Origin: DATMXS01 sp050260275
GTDB lineage: Bacteria; Acidobacteriota; Terriglobia; Bryobacterales; Bryobacteraceae
DNA length: 33,442 nucleotides
Reading direction: 5' to 3'
Assembly: GCA_050260275.1 (NCBI GenBank)
Contig: JBLNBX010000231.1
Location: 1 to 33,442 of the forward strand
Shown: piece after piece, positions 8,200 to 17,300 of the stretch
Layout of the letters: each line of letters opens with the position of its first letter
How positions within the stretch are numbered: position 1 is the stretch's first letter
Notes under the pieces: generated by a model
Told to the model about the DNA's origin: nothing
Databases searched by the model: none
Seen by the model: the letters and a program-made list of their open reading frames with translations, nothing else
Position numbers and translations under genes: made by a program

Positions 8200-9354
8200 A
8201 TGATCAGAACAGCGATTCTCCTCATCCCAATGGTCTGCGTGCTGGCGTGGTCGCAGCCCGCCGCAGAAGGCCAGCCGGCATCGACGAACATCATGAACGC
8301 GCAGTATCCGCGCGTCCATCCCGACCTCAGGGTCACGTTTCGTGTTGATGCGCCCGGCGCGCAGAAAGTGCAGGTTGCCATGGGCCGGGACAGGTACGAC
8401 ATGACTCGCGCGGAGGACGGCTTCTGGTACGTGACGACGCCTCCACTCGTGCCCGGTTTCCATTACTACTCCCTCATCATCGACGGTGCGAACGTATCGG
8501 ACCCATCGAGCCACACCTATTACGGAACCGGTCGCGACTCGAGTGGCATCGAGGTGCCTGAGAAAGGCGTAGATTACTACGAGCCGAAGGATGTTCCGCA
8601 CGGCGAAGTCCGCGTGCGCTGGTACTTGTCGAAGGTGACCGGAAAGTGGCGCCGCTGCTTCGTCTACACCCCGCCGGATTACGACACGAACCCACGGCAG
8701 CGGTATCCCGTCCTCTATCTGCAACATGGCTCCGGCGAGGACGAGACTGGCTGGATTTTCCAGGGGCGGGCTAACTTCATCCTTGACAACCTCATCGCCG
8801 CCGGAAAGGCAAAGCCGATGATCATCGTCATGGACAACGGCTATGCCCAGAGGGCCGGCAGCGGAGAGGCGGCACGGTCCGCCAGGACCCGCCCGGATGC
8901 AAGCGCGTTCAATGATGTGATCCTGCAAGACGTCATCCCGATGATCGACCGCACCTACCGCACCATCCCCGACCGCGAGCATCGCGCCATGGCCGGCCTG
9001 TCGATGGGAGGCAATCAGACGTGCCATCTCACGCTGCGGAATCTCGACAAGTTCGCCTGGATCGGCATGTTCAGCGGCACCGGCAACGGCCTCAGCACCG
9101 CACCCCTCGATCACAAGACATTCATGGGTGGCGTCTTCGCCGATGGCGCTGCGTTGAACGCGAAAGTGAAGCTGCTCTGGATCGGAATGGGCACTGCGGA
9201 GCCCGATCCGTTCCCGGGCGCAATAGGCGCCTTTAGGAAGATGCTCGACGATGCGGGTGTCAAGTACGTCTATTTCGAGTCGCCCGGCACGGCGCATGAA
9301 TGGCTAACCTGGCGCAGGTCCCTGAACGACTTCGCACAGAGGCTGTTCCGCTAG
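8200..9354 (+). CDS. Secreted CE1-type (feruloyl/acetyl xylan) esterase with N-terminal E-set domain
   Basis: Protein of 384 residues with a signal peptide (IRTAILLIPMVCVLAW). GGAGAG a few bases before ATG 8200 supports this start. Residues about 30-125 form an immunoglobulin/E-set domain like the one preceding many esterases of this group (HPDLRVTFRVDAPGAQKVQV). Residues about 140-384 form an alpha/beta hydrolase of the esterase-D/XynZ type: RYPVLYLQHGSGEDETGW, the nucleophile elbow GLSMGG (S268) and the catalytic His in GTAHEW (H366). Relatives remove ferulate or acetate esters from arabinoxylan, which fits its place beside a xylanase. The exact ester cannot be told from sequence, and some homologues act on other small esters. 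Confidence 0.9.
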   Translation: MIRTAILLIPMVCVLAWSQPAAEGQPASTNIMNAQYPRVHPDLRVTFRVDAPGAQKVQVAMGRDRYDMTRAEDGFWYVTTPPLVPGFHYYSLIIDGANVSDPSSHTYYGTGRDSSGIEVPEKGVDYYEPKDVPHGEVRVRWYLSKVTGKWRRCFVYTPPDYDTNPRQRYPVLYLQHGSGEDETGWIFQGRANFILDNLIAAGKAKPMIIVMDNGYAQRAGSGEAARSARTRPDASAFNDVILQDVIPMIDRTYRTIPDREHRAMAGLSMGGNQTCHLTLRNLDKFAWIGMFSGTGNGLSTAPLDHKTFMGGVFADGAALNAKVKLLWIGMGTAEPDPFPGAIGAFRKMLDDAGVKYVYFESPGTAHEWLTWRRSLNDFAQRLFR

Positions 9355-9463
9355 CTGCGTGGAGAAGAGGCAACGCGCCGGCGTGCGAAGGCGCATACTG
9401 TTTGGATAGGGTACGGCCGCGCCGCCAGGCGTTTGTATGCTGAGCCTATCACCGAGGACGATC

Positions 9464-10720
9464 ATGACTATCTCCGATATGCCCGGCCGGACGGGCCTTC
9501 CGGCAATTCTTGTATCTGCGAACATTGCTCGCGCCATCACGGCATCACGCGCGACCGCCGCGGTGCTTCTGATCGCGTGGCTCGCAGCCGCGTGCGCCGC
9601 GAGCGCGCAAACGCCGCCGGAGCTTCGCAGAGCGACCGTCTACTCGCGTGAGGCTTTCCTGATCTCGAACGACAAGCTCGAGATGGCCGTCGCAGCGCAG
9701 GGCGGTTCGATACTCAAGATCGTGCTCCAGGGTGATTCCACCGGGCTCAGCCCGTTCGGAAATCCGGAGATGGTTCCCGGCGTGCCTGAAAATCGCAAGT
9801 TCCAGGGACCCATGGTAGGCCACTTTGTTTGTGTGGATGGTTTCGGTTCTCCCAGCGCAGAGGAGCGCAAGGCAGGGCTCGCGATGCACGGCGAGGCCTA
9901 CCTGCAGCCCTGGGTTCCGATTCGTGCGGGAAAAGAAGGGGCGCAAACGCACGTGACGTTCGCCGTAGACCTGCCGTTGCTGCACGAGAAGTTCACGCGC
10001 ACGTTTCGGATGCTGGACGGCGAGAACGTTGTATACGTCGAAAGCGAACTGGAAAGCGCCCTAGCCTTCGACCGGACTGCGAACTGGGCGGAGCATCCTT
10101 ATCTGTTTCCGCCATTTCTGGAGCCGGAGAACACCGTCGTGGATATCTCAGGGGTGAAATCCAAGACCCGCGAGTACTCAGGCGACCGGCCGCGCCTCAA
10201 GCTGGCTAGCTTCAAGGATTTTGACTGGCCGCTCGCGCCTGCCAAGGACGGTGGGGTTGTGGATGTGCGAGCTCAACCGCCGGGTGAGAGCTGGTCCGGC
10301 CACACGACCACGTTGATCGATACGTCACGCCGCCTGGGATTCGTCACGGCCATCAACACCGCGCGAGGGTACGTGCTGGGCTATCTTTTCCGGCGCGAGG
10401 AGTACCCCTGGGTGCAGAACTATATGAACTATATGCCGAACGGATGGAGCGGCCGGGGACTGGAGTTCGCGACACAGCCGTTCGATCTTCCACGCAGGGA
10501 GATGGTGGATCTCGGCTCGATGTTCGGCACACCGGTGTACCGGTGGCTGCCGGCGAAGTCGAAGATCGCCAGCCGTTTTCTATTGTTCTGGGCGAGGGCG
10601 CCCGAGGGAATGCGGCGGGTTGATGACGTGCGCATCGAGGGCGACAGCATCGCTATTGAGGATGCAGGGGCGGGGAAGACGCTACGGCTCCGGGCCGCCG
10701 CTGCGCAGGGATTGCTGTAA
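9464..10720 (+). CDS. Secreted protein of unknown function, possibly with a galactose-mutarotase-like beta fold
   Basis: Protein of 418 residues. I prefer ATG 9464, which has GAGG six bases upstream, over ATG 9437. It has a long n-region and a hydrophobic stretch, TAAVLLIAWLAAACAASA, that should export it. The mature part is beta-rich and resembles sugar-mutarotase-like folds: ISNDKLEMAVAAQGGSILKIVL at the start, then ENVVYVESELES and WAEHPYLFPPFLEP. I do not see the paired His residues that would prove an aldose epimerase. It lies in the same direction as the CE1-like esterase (109 bases downstream) and 45 bases before the TPR gene, so the three may be co-transcribed. A role in sugar binding or modification in the hemicellulose locus is inference. 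Confidence 0.6.
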   Translation: MTISDMPGRTGLPAILVSANIARAITASRATAAVLLIAWLAAACAASAQTPPELRRATVYSREAFLISNDKLEMAVAAQGGSILKIVLQGDSTGLSPFGNPEMVPGVPENRKFQGPMVGHFVCVDGFGSPSAEERKAGLAMHGEAYLQPWVPIRAGKEGAQTHVTFAVDLPLLHEKFTRTFRMLDGENVVYVESELESALAFDRTANWAEHPYLFPPFLEPENTVVDISGVKSKTREYSGDRPRLKLASFKDFDWPLAPAKDGGVVDVRAQPPGESWSGHTTTLIDTSRRLGFVTAINTARGYVLGYLFRREEYPWVQNYMNYMPNGWSGRGLEFATQPFDLPRREMVDLGSMFGTPVYRWLPAKSKIASRFLLFWARAPEGMRRVDDVRIEGDSIAIEDAGAGKTLRLRAAAAQGLL

Positions 10721-10765
10721 GGCCCTCCTTTCATTCAGCCGGGGATCGTGGTATAGAGGACGGAC

Positions 10766-11935
10766 GTGAACTTCCTTTCGGGCACGGCCTGCGCGCTCGT
10801 CCTCTCGCTGCCCTGGACGGCTCTCCTGGCGCAGAGCGGCCAGAGCTTGCAAGGCAAGATCGAGGCGCTCGAGCAGCAGGTGCAGCAACATCTGCGGCAA
10901 CAGCAACCGCACCTCGCGATCCCCGTGCTGCGCGACATAGTCTCACTGGACCCGAAGAACGTCAATGCACAGGGCAACCTCGGCGTGCTGCTGTTCTTCC
11001 AGAACGCCTACGCCGAGGCGATACCGCACCTGCGCGCCGCTCTGCAATTGCAGCCGGATCTCTGGAGAATTCAGGCGCTATTGGGACTCGCGGAGAAGCG
11101 CACTGGCGAACTGGCGCAGGCGCAGAACGATCTGGAGCGCGCGTTCTCGAACCTGGACGAAAAGAGCATACAGATTCAGGTTGGTCTGGAACTGATTGAG
11201 CTCACCTCCGCGTCGGCGCAACTCGAAAAGGCCCTGGCCGTCGTCGCGAAGCTGCAAGAGGTGGCGCCAGAGAATCCTCAGATCCACTTCGCTGCCTATC
11301 AGATCTCCCGGCGAATGATGGACCAGAGCCTGTTGAATCTGGCAATGGTTGCGCCCGATTCGGCGGAGATGCACATGACGATGGCGAATGAACTCGGGCG
11401 GCGGGGGGACCACGAAGGCGCCATCGCGCAGTATCGCGAGGCGATCCGGCTGAATCCGAAGCTCCCTGGAGCGCACTTCGAACTGGCGGAGCAGTTGAGG
11501 AACTCGCCGGATCCCGCACTGAACGCGGAGGCCGAGAGGGAATATAGGGCCGCTCTCGAGGTGAACGAGTACGATGCGAAGGCCTGGCTTCAGCTCGGCG
11601 GCGTGCTGGCTGGAAAGGGCGACTTCACCGCGGCGGCGGAGCACTACAGAAAGGCCATCGCGTTGCAGCCGCAAAACGCGGAGGCGAAAACCGGCCTGGC
11701 GGCCGCCCTGATAGCGACGAATCGCGCGGACGAGGCCATATCACTGCTCGAAAGCGCGATTCAGGACGACCCCGCGAACATCGAGGCGCACTACCGCCTC
11801 AGCGGTTTGTACCGGCGCGTGGGCAGGACAGCGGACTCCGAGCGGGAAATGAAAGCGTTCCAGCACTACAAGGAATTGAAAGACAAGCTGGACAGGACGT
11901 TCAAGCAGTTGACCGGGGCAGTGAGCGAGAAGTGA
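10766..11935 (+). CDS. Secreted TPR-repeat protein
   Basis: Protein of 389 residues starting at GTG 10766, with GAGG about eight bases upstream. A signal peptide (FLSGTACALVLSLPWTALLA) is followed by a Gln-rich helix (residues 28-50) and about seven TPR units, for example NAQGNLGVLLFFQNAYAEAI, AIAQYREAIRLNPKLPGAHF, AEHYRKAIALQPQNAEAKTG and ANIEAHYRLSGLYRRVGR. TPR units make protein-protein contacts, and here they act outside the cytoplasm. The gene is convergent with an ASPIC/UnbV gene 37 bases away, and TPR and ASPIC proteins often occur together in Solibacter-like genomes. The partner is unknown. There is no obvious terminator in the short gap. Confidence 0.85.
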   Translation: MNFLSGTACALVLSLPWTALLAQSGQSLQGKIEALEQQVQQHLRQQQPHLAIPVLRDIVSLDPKNVNAQGNLGVLLFFQNAYAEAIPHLRAALQLQPDLWRIQALLGLAEKRTGELAQAQNDLERAFSNLDEKSIQIQVGLELIELTSASAQLEKALAVVAKLQEVAPENPQIHFAAYQISRRMMDQSLLNLAMVAPDSAEMHMTMANELGRRGDHEGAIAQYREAIRLNPKLPGAHFELAEQLRNSPDPALNAEAEREYRAALEVNEYDAKAWLQLGGVLAGKGDFTAAAEHYRKAIALQPQNAEAKTGLAAALIATNRADEAISLLESAIQDDPANIEAHYRLSGLYRRVGRTADSEREMKAFQHYKELKDKLDRTFKQLTGAVSEK

Positions 11936-11972
11936 TGCGCGCTTGCCGCGCGCCGAGAGCGGGGAGGCGTGT

Positions 11973-13712
11973 CTATCGCGCCGCCGGAGCCGCGGCTGGC
12001 ACGGGTGCATCAGCGCCCGGGCTTTTTGTGGCCGGTAGGGGTTCCCTGATCTCCAGCACGCGGTCACACTTCACTGCGGTGAGCCGCTGGACCATGCCAG
12101 ATGGCCAGCGAATCTCGATCAGATCGGCCTCGTCATCCATCCCCATGCCGAAATGGACGGGCCCGGCGCTTGAGGACGCATAGCCTACCGCGGTTGTGAC
12201 GTGGTTGTACTGCACCAGGTGCTTGGAAACCACTTTGATGGCCGCTCCGATCCCGTTCCGGTTGCTGGCGGTGCCCACAAGCTTGAGCTCCAGCCAGTGA
12301 TGCCTGGCGGGGCTGTCGTTCATCCAGATTTCCGCTGGCCCCATCAACGCCGTGACCACCACGTCCGTGCGGCCGTCCCCGTCGAGATCGCCTAGCGCGC
12401 TTCCGCGATGCCGCCGCGGCGGCTGCGCAGTGAATCCCGCCTCTCCAGTGAACGCTTCGAACCTCCCATTCCCCACGTTTCGGAATACCGAGTTGTGCTG
12501 ATCGATGACCTCACGCCCTCCGCTGTTCGCCTGAACGTGGCCCCGCGAGACGAACAGGTCTTTCCAGCCGTCGTTATCGAAATCCGAAACCATGGGGCTG
12601 TACCCGCCCATGGAACGGCTGAGCCACTCGATCCGGCTGGATGCCGTCACATCATCGAAATACCCCTTCCCTGTGTTGCGGTACAGGGGAAACGTCTCGT
12701 CCGGCAGCGCGACGAAGAATATGTCGGGCCAGCCGTCGTTATCGACATCACGGAACTCCGACCCCATCCCGGATACATTCGACCCGTTCGCCGGGTAAGC
12801 GACGCCCGCCTCGAGCGCGATCTCGCGGAATCTGCCGCCTCCCAGGTTGTGAAAGAGGAAATTGGCCATCTTGTCGTTGGTGACGAAGATGTCCATCCAG
12901 CCGTCCGCATCGAAGTCGGCCATGGCCGCCCCCATCCCTTTGCCAGGGTGCGCGCGTATTCCGGAAGAGGCCGAAACGTCTGTGAACCCGCCCTTTCCGT
13001 CGCCGAGGTACAGGCGATTGGGCGTGGGTCCGTAATACCGGGGATGGCAGTAGTCCCGGTTGCTGAGAACCATGCAGACCGGTTCCTTGTCCGGATCCCA
13101 GGCCAGGTAGTTGGTCACGAACAGGTCGAGGTTGCCGTCGTTGTTCACATCCAGCCAGACGGCCCCGACGGACCAGAGCGGTCCATACTGAGCGTCCCGA
13201 GCGTCCAGCCCGGCTTGAGCCGTCACATCGGTGAATGTGCCGTCGCCGTTATTCCGGTACAGTGAGTTGCGGTGGACGCCGCCGATGAAAAGGTCTTCGT
13301 AGCCGTCGTTGTTGTAGTCGCCCACGGCAACCCCGGTATCGTAGCCGCTGCCCGTGAGCCCCGCCTTCTCGGTGACGTCCGTGAACGTGCGGTTCCCTTC
13401 ATTCCGGAACAGCCGGTTCCAGTATTTCGGCGACGACTTCCTGAGGGACGGCATCTCCGCGCCGTTCACAAAGAAGATGTCCAGGCGGCCGTCGTTGTCG
13501 TAATCGAAAACGGCCACACCGCCGGCCATGGTCTCCGGAACGTAGCGCGTAGCCGTCTCGCCGCTGTTCAGCGTAAAGGCGAGCGGGCTAGGCGAGAACC
13601 GTATGGGAACCGCCTGAATCTGGCTCCTGGCGCCGAACGGCAGCGTCACGAGCGCCACGAGGGCTACCGTCCCCCAGCAGGCGGTTAGTGCGAGTGGATG
13701 CCGGCGTGCCAC
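11973..13712 (-). CDS. FG-GAP/VCBS beta-propeller protein with C-terminal ASPIC/UnbV domain
   Basis: Protein of 579 residues from GTG 13712, which gives a good signal peptide (ARRHPLALTACWGTVALVALVTLP). A TTG at 13799 would add 29 residues and a second hydrophobic stretch. Seven Ca-binding-like FG-GAP motifs mark the blades of a propeller: DYDNDGRLDIFF, DYNNDGYEDLFI, DVNNDGNLDLFV, DFDADGWMDIFV, DVDNDGWPDIFF, DFDNDGWKDLFV, DLDGDGRTDVVV. The last 110 or so residues are the ASPIC/UnbV domain (HHWLELKLVGTASNRNGIGA, HFGMG, IRWPSG). A Pro/Ala-rich tail follows. Such proteins are secreted and often lie near TonB receptors and TPR proteins. The function is not established; surface binding of carbohydrate or protein is inference. 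Confidence 0.93.
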   Translation of the reverse strand: MARRHPLALTACWGTVALVALVTLPFGARSQIQAVPIRFSPSPLAFTLNSGETATRYVPETMAGGVAVFDYDNDGRLDIFFVNGAEMPSLRKSSPKYWNRLFRNEGNRTFTDVTEKAGLTGSGYDTGVAVGDYNNDGYEDLFIGGVHRNSLYRNNGDGTFTDVTAQAGLDARDAQYGPLWSVGAVWLDVNNDGNLDLFVTNYLAWDPDKEPVCMVLSNRDYCHPRYYGPTPNRLYLGDGKGGFTDVSASSGIRAHPGKGMGAAMADFDADGWMDIFVTNDKMANFLFHNLGGGRFREIALEAGVAYPANGSNVSGMGSEFRDVDNDGWPDIFFVALPDETFPLYRNTGKGYFDDVTASSRIEWLSRSMGGYSPMVSDFDNDGWKDLFVSRGHVQANSGGREVIDQHNSVFRNVGNGRFEAFTGEAGFTAQPPRRHRGSALGDLDGDGRTDVVVTALMGPAEIWMNDSPARHHWLELKLVGTASNRNGIGAAIKVVSKHLVQYNHVTTAVGYASSSAGPVHFGMGMDDEADLIEIRWPSGMVQRLTAVKCDRVLEIREPLPATKSPGADAPVPAAAPAAR

Positions 13713-14381
13713 GGTGAAGACACCCCAAATCGTCAACAGCGCCGCAAACGCGCCAGGTCCGCATCTGCGCGCCGTTGTGAGCGCAAACGGGAGCTCCAAG
13801 GCATCGTGCCCTGAGCGCGACGCGGAGGTGGCGCCGCTCGATTACTTGCGCCTGCGGCCGTCAAGTTCATCCGCCGTGCCAGGCGGGCGCGGGCCGAAAT
13901 CTCCATTCGGCTTCGCGGATGAATGCAGTATACGCCAGAACCACGAAATCAACCCTGGCGTGCGGGAATTTTTCTCTATCCCACTTCAGGAGTCTGCGGG
14001 ACTGGACCAGATCCAGGTTAAGTAAGAGACCGAGGCCCGACTGCTACATCGCGCTTCGCCCTCGCCCTCTGCCCGTGTATGGCCATTAACATCACCCCCC
14101 GGTTAACCGTTAACGCGAACCGGCCGGCACGTCTAACTGTGGGTTCAAACCCCCACTTTGGCGCATGTTTTCTTCCGCTAAACCGTTCTATACCTAGCAG
14201 ACCTAATACGAACGTGTTAGCGTATGCCGAGCCGACGTGAGGCGAGCTTTTAGGGTGGGCTTGCCTGGCATCACCGCAAACCGGGCGGAAGACCCGACGT
14301 GTGCCGTCCGGACCGCTGGCCGGGGGGCACCAGCTACCAATGTGCGGGACACGTCGGCTACCCCTGTCAACACCGGAGGCC
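13713..14381. other. Divergent intergenic region between the ASPIC gene and Oar-like receptor 1
   Basis: About 670 bases without a credible gene. It should contain the promoters for both neighbours. Visible landmarks are a GTTAACCGTTAAC double palindrome (14102-14114), a GTGGG/CCCAC hairpin (14139-14156) and the ACCGTT-N4-ACCTAGC motif (14182-14198) also found upstream of the racemase gene. A plus-strand frame runs through 14237-14395 but has no codon or product evidence. Confidence 0.5.
14182..14198 (+). promoter_or_regulatory. ACCGTT-N4-ACCTAGC motif, copy 1 (upstream of Oar-like receptor 1)
   Basis: This 17-base site shares 13 identical positions with 22671-22687, which lies upstream of the racemase/receptor-2 pair. 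It is on the same strand and comparably placed before the first gene (198 and 139 bases from the start codons). It could be a common promoter element or operator, or chance. Confidence 0.3.
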
Positions 14382-14389
14382 AAAGGAGG
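14375..14389 (+). promoter_or_regulatory. Tandem Shine-Dalgarno sequences that fix the start of Oar-like receptor 1
   Basis: GGAGG occurs twice in a ten-base repeat (14375-14379 and 14385-14389). The second, inside AAAGGAGG, is six bases before ATG 14396. The reading frame is open further upstream, but this site and the signal peptide that follows settle the start. Confidence 0.8.
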
Positions 14390-14395
14390 CCAAAT

Positions 14396-17300
14396 ATGAT
14401 TGCAGGGCCGCAGTTCTTCAGGAAACTTCTCCTCGTCTATGCCTGCTTCCTCTTGTGTACTGGCATAGCCTGGGGCCAAGCCATGAATTCGGCAGACGTC
14501 ACCGGTACTGTGACCGACCAGTCTGGTGCGGTCATTCCCGGTGTTACGGTCACGATCAACAATCTTGACAAGAACACTGAGCGCACCATTGTGACGAACG
14601 ACGCCGGCATATACGATACCGGTCCGCTCGTCCCTGGGGACCAGTATCAGCTCACGTTTCAAAAGGAAGGCTTCACCACGTTGCGGCGCGGGCCCATGAC
14701 GCTTCGCGTCGGGGTTACGGGCCTGAATGTACAGTTGAACGTTTCGCAAACGGCCGAAGCGATCGTGGTCAGCGAAGCGGCCCCAGTACTCGAGACCACC
14801 AGTCCCGAGATTTCTGCGACGCTTGCCGTGGAGACGCTGGCTCAGTTGCCGCAGGTCGGAACGCCGGACTGGCAGCAGTTCATCGTCCTGTTGCCGGGCA
14901 CGGCCGGAACGCCGCAGAACGGCAACAACACCACGAACCCCGGCATGGATGGCGTCGCGGCGAACGGAAGCATGCCGTACTCCACCGCGTTGTTCGATGG
15001 CGTGAACGCCAACTCGCCGATGAGCAACAACGTGATCGCCACGCCGATTTTTGACGCCATCGGCGAGGTGAAGATAAGCGCCTCATTGTTCTCAGCTCAG
15101 TACGGAACCGGAGGCGTGCTCTATAACCAGATCAGCAAAGGCGGAACGAACGAATTCCACGGCATGGCGTACGATTACGTCCGCAACACCGCCTTCAACG
15201 CCTCTGATTTCCAGTTCGGCCTCGACAGGCCCAAGACTCCCATCAACTACCACGCTCTGGGCGGCAACATCGGCGGCCCGATGATCAAGGATCGCGTGTT
15301 CTTCTTCTTCGCTGTGGAGAGGATCATCAATCATGGCGGATCGCGGACCAGCTTTCTCACCGTGCCCACAACCCGCATGCTGACGGGCGATTTCAGCGGG
15401 ATGAACACGATCTACGATCCAAGGTCACAGGTGGTTGACCCGAGTACGGGGGTCGTGACTCGCCAGCCGTTCGCGGATAACAAGATCCCCGAGTTGATGC
15501 TGGACCCGGTTGCCAAAGCAATCCAGGCAATCTACCCGGCTCCCAACACGCCGGGGACGGTCGTCAACGGTGTCACGACGAACAACTACGTGTACTCGGT
15601 CCCATCCATCAACCCTCAGATAAAATACTTCGGGCGCTTCGATGCGGATGTTACGCCGAACAACCGCATCACGGGCTCGACAGCCTGGAATGACAGCTGG
15701 GGCAAGGGAACCGGCCCGGTGTGCCCGATCAACTGCCTCGACCGGAACATATTCAACAACAACAGCCAGATCTCGGATTATTGGAGCATCAGTCCCCATA
15801 CCCTCAACGAGTTCCGTTTTGGGTTCATGGCGGAGTATGACACGCTCAAACCGCAGACCCTTGGCCAGGGCTGGCCGGACAAGCTGGGCCTGAAGTTCGC
15901 GAAAGCGGACGTATTCCCGTCCATCAACATCAGCGGCATATACGGACTGGGCCCCAGTCTCAATGCCAATTACAACGAGAACCAGTTCGACATCTCGGAC
16001 GTGGTCACGCTTATCCGCGGGCGTCACTCTCTCAAACTGGGCGCGAACGTGATCCTCATGCGCGCAAACTCGACCGCCTGGGGAAACATCAACGGGGCGA
16101 CTCTCGACTTTACCGGTGTCTACACCGCAGGCAGCAATAGTGGACCGCTTGCATCCTCGAGCGGTGCCTCCTATGCCGACTTCCTGTTAGGCTATGCGAG
16201 ATCCTGGTCTGCCTCCGTGACGCCGCAGTATGGCGGCAGGCTGCGGAGTCCGGCTGCCTTCATTCAGGATGACTTCAAAGTCAGCCCGAATCTCACGCTC
16301 AATCTAGGGCTGCGGTGGCTCGGAACGACAGGGTGGTCCGATGTGAACGGCAACGCGCGCTCGTTCGATCCTACCATCATCAATCCCGCCACAAACCAGC
16401 CTGGAGCGATGTGGTACGCGGTGACGGCCGTGAACGGCAGAACAGCGCTGCAAAAGTCGCGTTTCAATAACTGGCTGCCGCGGATCGGCTTTGCCTATCT
16501 GCTCGGTGACAGGACGACGGTGCGCGGCGGTTTCGGCATGTACACTTTCCCGTGGAACGTTGACGGCTACGCCAGCAATTCACTGGGAAGAGCCTTCGGG
16601 GCGAGCGGAAACCTGACTGATTCGACGAACAACGTTCAGCCCGTGGTCATCCTCTCCTCCACCGGGGATATCAACTACCAGGGCGAGAAGGGCGCCAGCA
16701 TCAACTCGCTCTTCAAAGACGCTCCTCTCGAACCCGATGCCTACAATGGGCAGGGCGTGGGGTTTGTGCAGTACGATTCGCCCGTGCCGCTCCTCAAGTC
16801 ATGGAACCTGACCATCCAGCGTCAGATTGGTCAGACCATGGTTGCGGAAATCGCATACGTTGGAAGCCGCGGAACGAACCTGGCCTTCGTCACGGATCTC
16901 AATCAGGTTCCCGAGGACAAGATGGGGCCGAACAGCGCCCAGTTCCGTCCATATCCGTTCCAGAGCATCACCGGCGTTAACACGGAGGGCATCTCGAACT
17001 ACCACGCTTTGCAGTTGCAGCTCTCGAAGCGCATGAGCAGCGGGCTGTCGTTCAACGTCAACTACACCTGGTCCCATATGCTGTCGAACCAGGATTCGTC
17101 GGGCCGGGGCACTAAGATGGGCAACACTCCATACCAGAGCGCGTATGACCCGTCGAGAAACTACGGCTCCTCGAACTTCGACATCCGGCATATGTTTAAG
17201 GGATATGCGATCTACGATCTTCCATTCGGGCGCGGCCGCCGGTTCCTGAACACGAACAGGGCTCTTGACGCAGTGCTCGGTGGCTGGACACTTTCCTCCA

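Noticed and set aside
8170..9297. A 375-codon open frame opposite the CE1-like esterase gene
   Set aside because: The plus strand has the esterase nucleophile elbow, catalytic His and a signal peptide. The reverse frame has no family features and no ribosome site.
11936..12040. GCCCGGGCTTTTT as a terminator for the TPR gene
   Set aside because: GCCCGGGC is a self-complementary run with no room for a loop, and it lies inside the C-terminal codons of the convergent ASPIC gene.
14139..14156. A tRNA T-arm-like sequence (GTGGG, TTCAAACC, CCCAC)
   Set aside because: The loop is eight bases, not seven, and no acceptor, D or anticodon arm can be built around it on either strand. It is only a small hairpin.
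14237..14395. A 53-codon in-frame extension of Oar-like receptor 1
   Set aside because: It has no ribosome site or signal peptide, whereas ATG 14396 has AAAGGAGG at ideal distance and a proper leader.
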